Source of the DNA: Methylomagnum ishizawai | GTDB lineage: Bacteria; Pseudomonadota; Gammaproteobacteria; Methylococcales; Methylococcaceae | NCBI RefSeq assembly: GCF_019670005.1 | Contig: NZ_AP019783.1 | Coordinates: 1,074,501-1,138,500 of the forward strand | Length of the DNA: 64,000 bases | Direction: 5' to 3' | Shown: piece by piece, positions 1-7,093 of the stretch | How positions within the stretch are numbered: the stretch's first letter is position 1 | Layout of the letters: every line of letters starts with the position of its first letter | Translations under genes and position numbers: made by a program | The notes under the pieces: generated by a model | Databases searched by the model: none | Seen by the model: the letters and a program-made list of their open reading frames with translations, nothing else | Told to the model about the DNA's origin: nothing

Positions 1-520
1 CTGGGGCGTGTGGCTGGCGATCTGGGGGGCATGGCTGGGCTTGTTCCTGCTGTTCCAGCCGGGGATGGGGCAGGGCGATTGGCAGGGCCGGGCGCTGGGG
101 TTGGCTTCGGGCTTCCTGGCGGCGCTGGCCTATCTGATGGTGGCGCGGGCCGGGCGCAGCAATCCGCCGGGGACCGTGGTGTTCTATTTCTGCCTGGTGG
201 CGACGCTGATCCATCTGGCGTGGTTCGCGGTGGAGGGCGTGGCCTTGCCCAGTGGTTTCCAGGCTTGGGGTTGGGCGGTGCTGGCGGGTTTGGCCGGAAG
301 CGCGGCGCAGTGGTTCATGACCCGCGCTTACCAACTCGCCCCCGCCGCCTTGGTCGGGGCGGTGGGCTATGTCGGGCCGGTGCTGAGCGTGGCGCTGGGG
401 GCTTGGCTGTTCGGCAAGGTGCCGGGGAACGAGGCTTTGGCGGGGTGTGGGTTGGTGTTGTTGTGCGGGGTTTATTGTGGCGGTACGACGTTCAAGCGGC
501 GGGCGGGGAAGCATTCATGA
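1..520 (+). CDS. EamA/DMT-superfamily transporter, C-terminal part
   Basis: The 5' end lies outside the window; the open frame runs in from base 2 and stops at 518-520. The visible part, about 170 residues, is very hydrophobic. It contains alternating helices and a conserved small charged hinge (MVARAGRSN), typical of the second EamA repeat in drug/metabolite transporters. The last helix is followed by a short basic tail (KRRAGKHS), as expected for a cytoplasmic C-terminus. It is an inner-membrane permease or exporter. The substrate cannot be told from sequence, since this superfamily covers amino acids, nucleotide sugars and drugs. High GC and codon use match the host genes further along, unlike the AT-richer segment that follows. 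Confidence 0.85.
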   Translation, partial: WGVWLAIWGAWLGLFLLFQPGMGQGDWQGRALGLASGFLAALAYLMVARAGRSNPPGTVVFYFCLVATLIHLAWFAVEGVALPSGFQAWGWAVLAGLAGSAAQWFMTRAYQLAPAALVGAVGYVGPVLSVALGAWLFGKVPGNEALAGCGLVLLCGVYCGGTTFKRRAGKHS

Positions 521-661
521 CGGCCCGATCAAGTATCGTCGGCGGACTTTGCCTGGGCGGTTTCGGTGCCATGTTTGCCGCTGCGACTCCTAGAATATGT
601 ATCTTTAATGGAAATACCGTATAATAAATTGGGGGGTTTCTTGTTTTAACGCATCTCTAGA

Positions 662-690
662 TTGACGTGACGAATTAAGCTGTGTATCGT
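662..690 (+). promoter_or_regulatory. possible sigma70-type promoter upstream of the kinase gene
   Basis: TTGACG at 662-667 is followed after 17 bp by TATCGT at 685-690, a reasonable -35/-10 pair in an AT-richer intergenic stretch (521-829). A second -10-like TATAAT lies at 716-721 but has no good -35. Either could transcribe the kinase gene at 830. This rests on sequence match only. Confidence 0.3.
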
Positions 691-748
691 TCAGGTTTAG
701 GTGGCGCATGCGGCGTATAATCTGGGTGGTTTATGCGGTGGTCGCGCT

Positions 749-826
749 GCCTAATACACGTTAGGCAGGGCCGTAGGTGCGATTAGCGCAGCGTAATCGC
801 ACGAATTCATATTAATTATGTTAGGC
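749..826 (+). other. attC-like or cassette-boundary sequence
   Basis: GCCTAAT (749-755) and GTTAGGC (760-766) form a 6-bp stem, and a second GTTAGGC lies at 820-826, four bases before the ATG at 830. GTTAGGC fits the integron core consensus GTTRRRY. A start codon a few bases after such a core is the usual layout of an integron gene cassette. The expected inverse core (RYYYAAC) is only approximated by GCCTAAT, and the L/R internal complementarity of a true attC is not evident. No integrase is in the window. Confidence 0.35.
777..802. repeat. palindromic REP-like element
   Basis: Nine-base arms GTGCGATTA (777-785) and TAATCGCAC (794-802) enclose an 8-base spacer, giving a perfect stem-loop. 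A related copy lies on the other side of the kinase gene at 1319-1340. From memory, palindromes with this core recur in intergenic regions of other gammaproteobacterial and related genomes. Confidence 0.7.
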
Positions 827-829
827 ATA

Positions 830-1294
830 ATGAAGAACCGTCCAATACCAGCAGAATACGCCGCCTTGGCGGAATTGATGCTGCCGCTTACGATTCCGAG
901 ACGCAGACTGACTATTGCAATTGATGGAGTCGATGGATCGGGGAAGTCGAGTCTGGCGCGCTTCCTTTCATGGCAATTGGACATGCCTGCGATTGAGGCA
1001 GATATGTATCTTATGGGGAATGGCCTTATGCCGAGGTACGATTTCCTGAAACTTAGAGAATTGATCCATGAATGGCATCAGTTAAATCAACCCGTAATCG
1101 TTGAGAGCCTGTTTGTGCTTCAACTGCTAAGGGACATTAACGTGAAACCAGACTGTCTGATCCGTGTGAATCGAGTAGGGCACACCGGTAGCAACCGGTG
1201 GCAGAAATCCTATGCAAACTACCTTGCAGAATTCCCACGGGCAAACGTACCGGATCACACTTTAACTTGGCGGCAGCAAATAACGCCTACCTAA
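830..1294 (+). CDS. small P-loop kinase-like NTPase (uridine kinase-like)
   Basis: A 154-aa protein with a clear Walker A motif GVDGSGKSS (residues 33-41) after the beta-strand RLTIAIDG, as in uridine kinase-type and related P-loop phosphotransferases. A DMYLMGN segment follows, and the strand QPVIVESLFVL resembles the Walker B region of kinases. It is shorter than uridine kinases (about 210 aa) and the C-terminus lacks a recognisable lid. The substrate is unknown. I chose ATG 830 rather than 818 because the earlier ATG would place the GTTAGGC core inside the coding sequence. No good Shine-Dalgarno is visible. The stop codon lies inside ACCTAAC (1289-1295), which fits the integron inverse core RYYYAAC. 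Base composition is AT-richer than the flanks, suggesting transfer. Confidence 0.7.
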   Translation: MKNRPIPAEYAALAELMLPLTIPRRRLTIAIDGVDGSGKSSLARFLSWQLDMPAIEADMYLMGNGLMPRYDFLKLRELIHEWHQLNQPVIVESLFVLQLLRDINVKPDCLIRVNRVGHTGSNRWQKSYANYLAEFPRANVPDHTLTWRQQITPT

Positions 1295-1318
1295 CAAACC
1301 GGTGCAGCCCGCGTAGCG

Positions 1319-1340
1319 CCGATTAGCGCAGTGTAATCGG
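1319..1340. repeat. second copy of the palindromic REP-like element
   Basis: Arms CCGATTA (1319-1325) and TAATCGG (1334-1340) surround GCGCAGTG. The core CGATTAGCGCAG is shared with the element at 777-802, so the kinase gene sits between two direct copies. A further partial match (CGCTAATCGCGC) starts near 1367. Confidence 0.65.
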
Positions 1341-1437
1341 AGGATGAAGTCCATACCACTAGGTTCCGCTAATCGCGCTTTCGGCCCTTGACGGACGCCG
1401 ATTTCCCATTATCATTCCGCGCCATCATCCACCCCAA

Positions 1438-1447
1438 CCGGCTCAGG
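1438..1447. repeat. left target-site duplication of the IS element
   Basis: CCGGCTCAGG at 1438-1447 is repeated exactly at 2761-2770, just outside the two terminal inverted repeats. A 9-10 bp direct repeat is usual for IS4-family insertions. Its perfect state suggests a fairly recent insertion. Confidence 0.85.
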
Positions 1448-1464
1448 CTTACAGGTGTAGGTTT
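1448..1464 (+). repeat. left terminal inverted repeat of the IS
   Basis: CTTACAGGTGTAGGTTT matches the reverse complement of 2743-2759 with a single A/G difference. It lies just beyond the 3' end of the transposase gene. Confidence 0.85.
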
Positions 1465-1466
1465 AT

Positions 1467-2663
1467 TCATACCGCCCCCGTGAGGATCGCCACGGTTGCC
1501 CCTGGGGTTGGGATTGGCACCGATGGCCAGGGTTCTGGGCGGGCCTTCCCCACCGGCAAGGCGCGGCGCTCGAAGAGGGCGGCCAGGATCAGGGAACGGC
1601 CATGGCGGAAAATCCCCACCAGCCGCCAGCGGTGGGTTTGTTGGCGGGGAGAGCCTGGAATGGCCGGGAAGGTGGCGGCGGCCATTCCGGCCTCGGCCTC
1701 CCCGCCCACCGAGAGCAGCCACCAGGTGGCGATGGCGATCGCCAACCAGAGGCGCTCCGCCCGCTCGGGATCGTCCATGCGGGTGTTCTGCCATTGCCAG
1801 CCGCCGCCCTTGATTTTCTTGAAGCTTTGCTCGATCCAACCGCGCAATCCGTACCAGCAGGCGTTGGCGGCTTCCGGCGGCAGGTCCGTCAGGACGAGCC
1901 AGGGGTCCTTGTGGCCTTCCCCCCAATAGGCCAACAGGGTGCAGTCCAGGCGGGTCCGCTTGCCGCCGAACGCCGTCCCCCGGCCTTGCCAGCGGTCGCC
2001 CACCTTCGGCACCAGGCGGGTGAACGGCCGCCAGTGCCGCCATCCCCGGGGGCGGAAGGTGCCGCCCGAGTTCACCCGCAGCATCGGGTGCCAGCCCAGC
2101 GCCTGGATCCCCTCGAACAGCCACTTGGCGTACAGTCCCCGGTCCGCGAGCGCCAGGACGGTCCAGCCGGCCGGCGCGATGCCCTTGAATTGCTCCAGCA
2201 GGGCCAGCCACTCGGGCTTCCACGGATGCTTCCGTTCCGCCCTCAGCACCTTCCAGGCCACCGGCACCGCGCAGCCCCGGTAAAGTACGCTGACCGCCAG
2301 GACCACGAACCGCTGCCCCAGGCTCGTCGCGTCCAAGGCGACCGCCAACTGGTTTCCATCCCAGCCCTCCAAAACCCAGCCCAGCCAGGGGGCCCGGCAC
2401 GCCTCCACGTCGAGTTCGCGGCGCTCCTTCCCGGCCTTGGCCTCCTTCCCACGGTAGACGTCGCGCAGGCGCTCCCGCACCGCGTCGCCCTTCTGCCCCA
2501 GCCGACACGACCACCAGTCGGTCAGCGCCGAAAGGCTGCAAGCGCCGACCACGACCATGCCCAGGCTCCACAGGGCCAAGCCCATCACCATCGGCTTCGA
2601 AAGGCCGGGAAAGTGGATGGCGATCTCCCGGTTCCATTGGTACAGTTCTGGAGGGCGAGGCAT
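1467..2663 (-). CDS. IS4-family DDE transposase
   Basis: A 398-aa protein. The catalytic triad can be placed at D111 (ALDATSLG), D174 (LADRGLYA) and E278, and the IS4 signature Y-x2-R-x3-E-x6-K is exact at Y271, R274, E278 and K285. These residues bind the two metal ions that cut and join the transposon ends. The N-terminal part is hydrophobic and poorly conserved, as is common in this family. The frame is uninterrupted, with no sign of decay. The C-terminus (about residues 310-398) is proline- and arginine-rich and I recognise nothing in it. The start at 2663 lies about 80 bp inside the right terminal repeat, leaving room for an internal promoter. Confidence 0.93.
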   Translation of the reverse strand: MPRPPELYQWNREIAIHFPGLSKPMVMGLALWSLGMVVVGACSLSALTDWWSCRLGQKGDAVRERLRDVYRGKEAKAGKERRELDVEACRAPWLGWVLEGWDGNQLAVALDATSLGQRFVVLAVSVLYRGCAVPVAWKVLRAERKHPWKPEWLALLEQFKGIAPAGWTVLALADRGLYAKWLFEGIQALGWHPMLRVNSGGTFRPRGWRHWRPFTRLVPKVGDRWQGRGTAFGGKRTRLDCTLLAYWGEGHKDPWLVLTDLPPEAANACWYGLRGWIEQSFKKIKGGGWQWQNTRMDDPERAERLWLAIAIATWWLLSVGGEAEAGMAAATFPAIPGSPRQQTHRWRLVGIFRHGRSLILAALFERRALPVGKARPEPWPSVPIPTPGATVAILTGAV

Positions 2664-2742
2664 GGCGGTTCCTCCGGTACAAGGTGTTTGTCGTTACTCA
2701 CCAATGTACCTTAACCCTTTGTCTCGCCTCCGGTTTTTTCAA

Positions 2743-2759
2743 AAACCTACACTTGTAAG
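2743..2759 (-). repeat. right terminal inverted repeat of the IS
   Basis: AAACCTACACTTGTAAG is the inverse partner of 1448-1464. It lies upstream of the transposase start. Confidence 0.85.
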
Positions 2760-2760
2760 A

Positions 2761-2770
2761 CCGGCTCAGG
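2761..2770. repeat. right target-site duplication of the IS element
   Basis: CCGGCTCAGG is identical to 1438-1447. Directly after it comes AGGTACGCCATG, which looks like the end of a ribosome site and a start codon, but that frame closes after 17 codons. Confidence 0.8.
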
Positions 2771-2952
2771 AGGTACGCCATGCACCACGATATTGCAACC
2801 CGCCCGAGTCCCGCCGCCCGCCGCGTCCGGTAATTTCCCCTCCGGCCCGCCGGGGCCGGGACTCCCAAACAAAACCAACACCGTGTTTTCAGCGCCGGTA
2901 TCGCGCCGCGGCCTACTCGTGCCCGCGCCATCCCGGCTAATTGGGAGTTTTT

Positions 2953-3399
2953 ATGAATCCATCACCCCTACAGGGGCGGAGGCAAGCCTCCGTCCTGTGC
3001 GCGGAATCCGGCCCGGAAGACGGCGTCGATCCGCGTGTCCTGGCGCGCGCCCGGCAAGAAGCCAAACCGCGCCGGCGCAAGGACCGCCAGCTTTGCAAGG
3101 AAGCTTTCCGGGAATTGTCTTTGATCCTGGCGGGCGAAACCGCCGATCCCCTTTTGCGCGGCCTGGACGTGGTCGCCATCGAGGCCGAGGATGCGGGCCG
3201 CCAACTCTGCGTCACACTGGGCCATGCCCAACCCGTCGCCGCCACCGAGACGGATGTCCTGGCGGCGCTCGCGGGGGTGCGGGGGCATTGGCGCACCTTG
3301 CTGGCGCACAGCCTCGGGCGCAAGCGCGTTCCGGCCTTGCGCTACCGTTATCTCGGCCTGTTGGAGGAGGTATCGCCATGCCTATCCAAAGGATTATGA
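2953..3399 (+). CDS. RbfA-like protein encoded with RtcB
   Basis: A 148-aa protein. Residues about 45-140 resemble the KH-type fold of ribosome-binding factor A: a helix with DRQLCKEAFRELSLIL, then ADPLLRGLDVVAIE, a strand with LCVTLG, and a late RVPALRYRY that matches the end of RbfA domains. The N-terminal 40 residues are charged and unstructured-looking (ARQEAKPRRRKDR). It is unlikely to be the housekeeping RbfA, because the similarity is distant and the gene sits with rtcB rather than infB. Its last 22 bp overlap rtcB, implying translational coupling and a shared role in RNA repair or damaged-ribosome handling; that role is inference. ATG 2953 is preferred over the upstream TTG at 2941. 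Confidence 0.65.
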   Translation: MNPSPLQGRRQASVLCAESGPEDGVDPRVLARARQEAKPRRRKDRQLCKEAFRELSLILAGETADPLLRGLDVVAIEAEDAGRQLCVTLGHAQPVAATETDVLAALAGVRGHWRTLLAHSLGRKRVPALRYRYLGLLEEVSPCLSKGL

Positions 3400-4574
3400 C
3401 CAAGGGCCGGGTGCCGGTGAAAATCTATACCGACGAGGTGGACTCGGAAGCCATGCAGCAGTTGTACAACCTCTCGCAACTGCCGTTCATACATAGCCAT
3501 ATCGCGGTCATGCCCGATGTCCACGCGGGCACCGGCGCGACCGTGGGTTCGGTGATCCCCACCCTGGGGGCGATTATCCCGGCGGCGGTGGGGGTGGATA
3601 TCGGTTGTGGTATGAGCGCCCTGCGCTTATCGATCCGGGCCGATCAATTACCGGATAACCTCAGGTCGTTGCGCTTGGCTATCGAAGCGGCGATTCCCGT
3701 GGGTTTCAATATGCATAAGCAGGACCGCGCCCGCGAATCCACCATCCGGGCTTTGTCGCAGGGTTTGCACCGGCTGTTGCAGAAACATCCGAAGCTCCAT
3801 GCCCAGCAAAAAAAGCCCTACCAAACCTGGATTCGGCAAATCGGCACCTTGGGTGGCGGCAATCATTTCATCGAGCTTTGCCTGGATGAGAACCAGGACG
3901 TTTGGGTGATGCTGCATTCCGGTAGCCGGGGGATCGGCAGCGCCATCGGCGAGTATTACATCAACCTGGCCCGGAAGGATATGGGGCGGCATTTGCATAA
4001 CCTGCCCGATAAGAATCTGGCCTATTTCACCGAAGGGGCCGGGCATTATGAGGACTATGTGGAGGCCATCGGTTGGGCACAGGATTATGCCGCCGCCAAC
4101 CGCCGGGAAATGATGTATCTCATCGCCGAGGTATTGCGCAAGAAACTCCCCCGGTTCGGCGTGACCAAGGAGGTGATCCATTGCCATCACAATTATGTGG
4201 CCCGCGAGCGCCATTTCGACGCAACCGTGTGGGTGACGCGCAAGGGCGCGATCCGGGCGGGGGAGGGGGAATGGGGCATCATCCCCGGCAGCATGGGCAC
4301 GAAATCCTATATCGTGCGCGGCAAGGGCGATCCGCAAGCGTTTTGCTCGTGTTCGCACGGGGCGGGGCGGCGCATGAGCCGCTCGGCGGCCAAGCGCCAA
4401 TTCGACGAGCGCCACGCCGAGGCGCAAACCCTGGGCGTGGAGTGCCGCAAGGATGGCGGCATCGTCGATGAGTTGCCCGGTGCCTACAAGGATATCGACA
4501 GCGTCATGGCACACCAGAGCGATCTGGTCGAGGTGGTCCATACCTTGAAGCAGGTGCTGTGCGTGAAGGGATAG
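3378..4574 (+). CDS. rtcB: RtcB-family RNA ligase
   Basis: A 398-aa GTP- and Mn-dependent 3'-phosphate RNA ligase that joins 2',3'-cyclic phosphate or 3'-phosphate ends to 5'-OH ends. Metal-binding signatures are present: PDVHAG (D47, H49), GVDIGCGM (C77) and LGGGNHFIEL. HSGSRGIG and the SHGAGR loop follow, the latter holding the histidine that becomes guanylylated. Length fits the compact RtcB subgroup of about 400 aa rather than the 480-aa archaeal type. The start at 3378 follows a GGAGG at 3363-3370 and overlaps the upstream RbfA-like frame. A strong terminator follows at 4601. No rtcA or rtcR is adjacent, so regulation by the classical sigma54 RtcR circuit is not supported here. Confidence 0.95.
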   Translation: MPIQRIMTKGRVPVKIYTDEVDSEAMQQLYNLSQLPFIHSHIAVMPDVHAGTGATVGSVIPTLGAIIPAAVGVDIGCGMSALRLSIRADQLPDNLRSLRLAIEAAIPVGFNMHKQDRARESTIRALSQGLHRLLQKHPKLHAQQKKPYQTWIRQIGTLGGGNHFIELCLDENQDVWVMLHSGSRGIGSAIGEYYINLARKDMGRHLHNLPDKNLAYFTEGAGHYEDYVEAIGWAQDYAAANRREMMYLIAEVLRKKLPRFGVTKEVIHCHHNYVARERHFDATVWVTRKGAIRAGEGEWGIIPGSMGTKSYIVRGKGDPQAFCSCSHGAGRRMSRSAAKRQFDERHAEAQTLGVECRKDGGIVDELPGAYKDIDSVMAHQSDLVEVVHTLKQVLCVKG

Positions 4575-4600
4575 TTGCGCCGCCTGTGGTCTGTTGGCAT

Positions 4601-4630
4601 AGCCGGTCATGAACGTGACCGGCTTTTTTT
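4601..4630 (+). terminator. Rho-independent terminator after rtcB
   Basis: Arms AGCCGGTCA (4601-4609) and TGACCGGCT (4616-4624) form a perfect 9-bp stem with a 6-base loop, followed by seven T residues (4624-4630). Confidence 0.93.
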
Positions 4631-5152
4631 ATGGCCATGGGTTGCCGGGGCTGTGGTTTCAAACCGGGATTTTTGGCGATCCGTACCGGAATGAAGGATG
4701 CCCTCCGCCATGACTGCCCGGATCGTCGCCGCTTGTCGCTTCATTTGCCACCGAGCCTAGCCATTTAGCGCTATCGGCCCGCCACAAAAAAGCGAGATAT
4801 AAACCCACATAGCCATCAAGGACATGATTAACGGTGGGTTGGCGATTCACAAAACCAGCAGATTGGTTCAAAATCGAACGCGTTGAATCGGCGCGGGCAC
4901 TTGCCATGCTGGTCCGGCCATGCTTAACGGGCGGACGGTCCCAGCCAAACAAGGGTTTCCTGGCGCAACTGTTTTACCCCCGGCCCCGCCATTCAACGCA
5001 AGCAGGCGCGACCCCCGACGGCGCGGATCGGCCCAAGACCCGTCCACCACCCGCCATCCGCGCCGCCCATCCCCTAACGGTGCAAGCCGGCCCGCAACAC
5101 AGACCGGTATTCGATTCCCTATCCACCGAGAACAAGAACGAGGAGAAGCATC
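4631..5152. other. intergenic region, no gene recognised
   Basis: About 520 bp between the rtcB terminator and the cytochrome gene. Short open frames on both strands show no family resemblance and overlap each other. The stretch around 4790-4870 is AT-richer than the flanks and is a plausible promoter area, but I see no convincing -35/-10 pair. A good ribosome site (GAGGAG) lies at 5140-5145 before the ATG at 5153. Confidence 0.5.
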
Positions 5153-7009
5153 ATGTCCTTCCTTAGAAAATCCAGGCTGTCCGGTTTGGGCGCGTGGCTC
5201 GCCCTGGCCGGGGCGGCCTTCGGCGCGCAGGCCGAAGGTTATGGCACCCTACGCCCCGACTACGGCGGCATCTATGTGCCCACCGCCGAGCAAGCCACCT
5301 TGCAAGGCTATAACCAGAACTGGAACCAGACCATGCGCGAGTTGTTCTATTACACTCCGCAAGGCTCGCGCTTGTTCCCCTACAGTTGGTTCCTGAACCT
5401 GGAACAGAAGAACAGCACCGCCAAGTTCATCGATCCCGCCCATATCGGTCGCTTCGGCTTGATCTACGACGCCGCCAGCGCCGGCAAGCACGACGGCCTG
5501 CCCATCGGCTTCGCCAAGGACCCGGTCGATGTGCCGGGCACCGGCCCCTGGGTCGGCATGAACTGCGCCGCCTGCCACACCAACGATGTCACCTATCACG
5601 GCAAGCAGGTCCGCATCGACGGTGCGCCCAGCCTCGCCGATGTCGGCGCGTTTTTCGCGGGCTTGGCGGAGGCGGTCAAGGCCAGCCGTCCCGATATTCC
5701 CGGCAACGACCCGGCCAAGTTCGCCCGGCTGGCGAACGCCGTGTACGGCCATCCGCCCACCGAGGCCGAACTCAAGGCGTTCAAGGGCATGTACCACGAC
5801 GTCGCGCTCAAGCTGGAAGGCGAGATGTGGATGCGCACCCCGCCCAACCATGCCGGTTCGGGCCGGATCGACGCCCTGGGCCAAATCATCAACGCCCTGG
5901 CGGTGTTCGATTTGCAGCAGCCTTTCAACCTGCGTCCGCCCAGCGCCCCGGTTAGCTATCCGTTCCTGTGGGTGGCCCCGGACCTGGATTTCGTGCAATG
6001 GGCGCCCGTGGCCAGCAGCCCGATTTCGCGCAACGCCGGGGAGGTCTTGGGCGTGTTCGGCACAACCACCTTCACGGCGGCGGACCCCAAGGAACGGCTG
6101 CATTCCAGCGTGCGGCTGCGGGAGTTGGAAGAATTCGAGAACTGGCTGCGGGATTTGCGGCCGCCCCCCTGGCGCAAGGACCTGTTCGGCGGCATCGACC
6201 GGGACAAGGCCCAGGCGGGCAAGGTTTTGTTCGACACGGATTGCCGTTCCTGCCATCACATGCCACCCTACGACCGTCCCGGCGAGCTGACCGATCCCAA
6301 GGACAATATGAAGGGCTTGCGCTTCATCACGATCAAGGCCGACCTGCTGAAGGATGTCGGGACCGACCCGCTCTATACCCACAACCTCATCACCCGCATG
6401 ACCCTGACCGGCAGCTTGGAAGGGGTGCTGGGCCCGATGAACGGCAAGCCGGTCATTCCCATGCCCGGTCCCATCGCTCCCGCCGCGGTGTTCTTCAGTG
6501 GCGCGGTGGGTGGCACGCTGCAACAAGCGTTCGTGGACCAGTTCCCCGATCCCAAGGAGCGCGCCGAGAAGTTCCTCGAATATTCCGGCTATCGCTTCAA
6601 GCCGTTCCAGCCCGGCCAACCGCCGCAGTCCTACCCGGAAGTGCCGGAGACGGCGGCGGTCAGCCTCAAGGCCGGCCCGTTGCTGGGCATCTGGGCCACC
6701 GCGCCTTTCCTGCACAATGGCTCGGTGCCGAACCTGTACGAACTGCTGTCGCCGCCGGAACAGCGCTCCAAGACCTTCTGGGTCGGCAGCCGCGAACTGG
6801 ATTTGAAACATCTGGGCTTCGTCGCCACCGCCCCCCAGGGCGGACCGGCGATGTGCGGCAACGCCCCGCTGTTCAAGTTCGATACCACCCAACCCGGCAA
6901 CGGCAATGGCGGCCATATCTACCCCAAGGACAAGACCTACACGGAAGAACAGAAGATGGCCTTGATCGAGTACCTCAAAGACCCCGAGGCCTTGATCGTC
7001 CCGCAATAA
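5153..7009 (+). CDS. periplasmic di-haem cytochrome c, RoxA/RoxB-like
   Basis: A 618-aa secreted protein. A signal peptide ends near AFGAQA (residue 27). Two covalent haem sites are visible: CAACH at 138-142 and CRSCH at 364-368. The wide spacing and the downstream segment WATAPFLHNGSVPNLYELL are typical of the RoxA/RoxB rubber-oxygenase branch of the di-haem peroxidase/MauG superfamily. RoxA enzymes cleave the double bonds of polyisoprene with O2. Whether this protein acts on isoprenoids, or is another oxidase, cannot be told here. Length is a little below the roughly 680 aa of RoxA. A catalase-family gene follows after 84 bp, suggesting a two-gene unit for peroxide or oxygen chemistry. Confidence 0.85.
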   Translation: MSFLRKSRLSGLGAWLALAGAAFGAQAEGYGTLRPDYGGIYVPTAEQATLQGYNQNWNQTMRELFYYTPQGSRLFPYSWFLNLEQKNSTAKFIDPAHIGRFGLIYDAASAGKHDGLPIGFAKDPVDVPGTGPWVGMNCAACHTNDVTYHGKQVRIDGAPSLADVGAFFAGLAEAVKASRPDIPGNDPAKFARLANAVYGHPPTEAELKAFKGMYHDVALKLEGEMWMRTPPNHAGSGRIDALGQIINALAVFDLQQPFNLRPPSAPVSYPFLWVAPDLDFVQWAPVASSPISRNAGEVLGVFGTTTFTAADPKERLHSSVRLRELEEFENWLRDLRPPPWRKDLFGGIDRDKAQAGKVLFDTDCRSCHHMPPYDRPGELTDPKDNMKGLRFITIKADLLKDVGTDPLYTHNLITRMTLTGSLEGVLGPMNGKPVIPMPGPIAPAAVFFSGAVGGTLQQAFVDQFPDPKERAEKFLEYSGYRFKPFQPGQPPQSYPEVPETAAVSLKAGPLLGIWATAPFLHNGSVPNLYELLSPPEQRSKTFWVGSRELDLKHLGFVATAPQGGPAMCGNAPLFKFDTTQPGNGNGGHIYPKDKTYTEEQKMALIEYLKDPEALIVPQ

Positions 7010-7093
7010 GCGGCCATCCGGCCCCAGGGCCGTTCCCCGCCTGCGGGCGGGCGACGGCCCGGACCCGAACCATCACCCAGAGGAGGACAGACC

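Larger units (their letters stand above)
1448..2760 (-). mobile_element. complete IS4-family insertion sequence
   Basis: An element of about 1.3 kb with one transposase gene on the minus strand. The ends are CTTACAGGTGTAGGTTT (1448-1464) and its near-exact inverse at 2743-2759 (one mismatch in 17). They are flanked by the direct repeat CCGGCTCAGG. One extra base (2760) lies between the right repeat and the duplication, so the exact outer boundary is uncertain by one base. The transposase carries the D-D-E residues and YREK signature of the IS4 family. The element lies between the kinase gene and the rbfA-like/rtcB genes and interrupts no recognisable coding frame. It appears intact and potentially mobile. 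Confidence 0.9.

Noticed and set aside
1369-2682. 437-codon minus-strand frame overlapping the transposase
   Set aside because: Its product is Gly/Arg/Pro-rich and runs out past the left terminal repeat of the IS. The other frame has the full DDE and YREK motifs, so this is a shadow.
2780-2800. Possible sigma54 promoter upstream of the RtcB pair
   Set aside because: rtcBA operons in enterobacteria use sigma54, so I looked for TGGC-N8-TTGC. ATGCAC and TTGCA occur here, but the spacing and the GG are wrong.
2780-2833. Short frame with a good ribosome site right after the IS (17 codons)
   Set aside because: AGGAGG plus ATG looks convincing, but the frame closes after 17 codons and matches nothing I recognise. 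The ribosome site is partly created by the target duplication.
4659-5166. Several short frames on both strands between rtcB and the cytochrome gene
   Set aside because: They overlap one another, lack ribosome sites and resemble no family.
5248-7006. 585-codon minus-strand frame antisense to the di-haem cytochrome
   Set aside because: Shadow of a gene with two clear haem motifs and a signal peptide on the plus strand.
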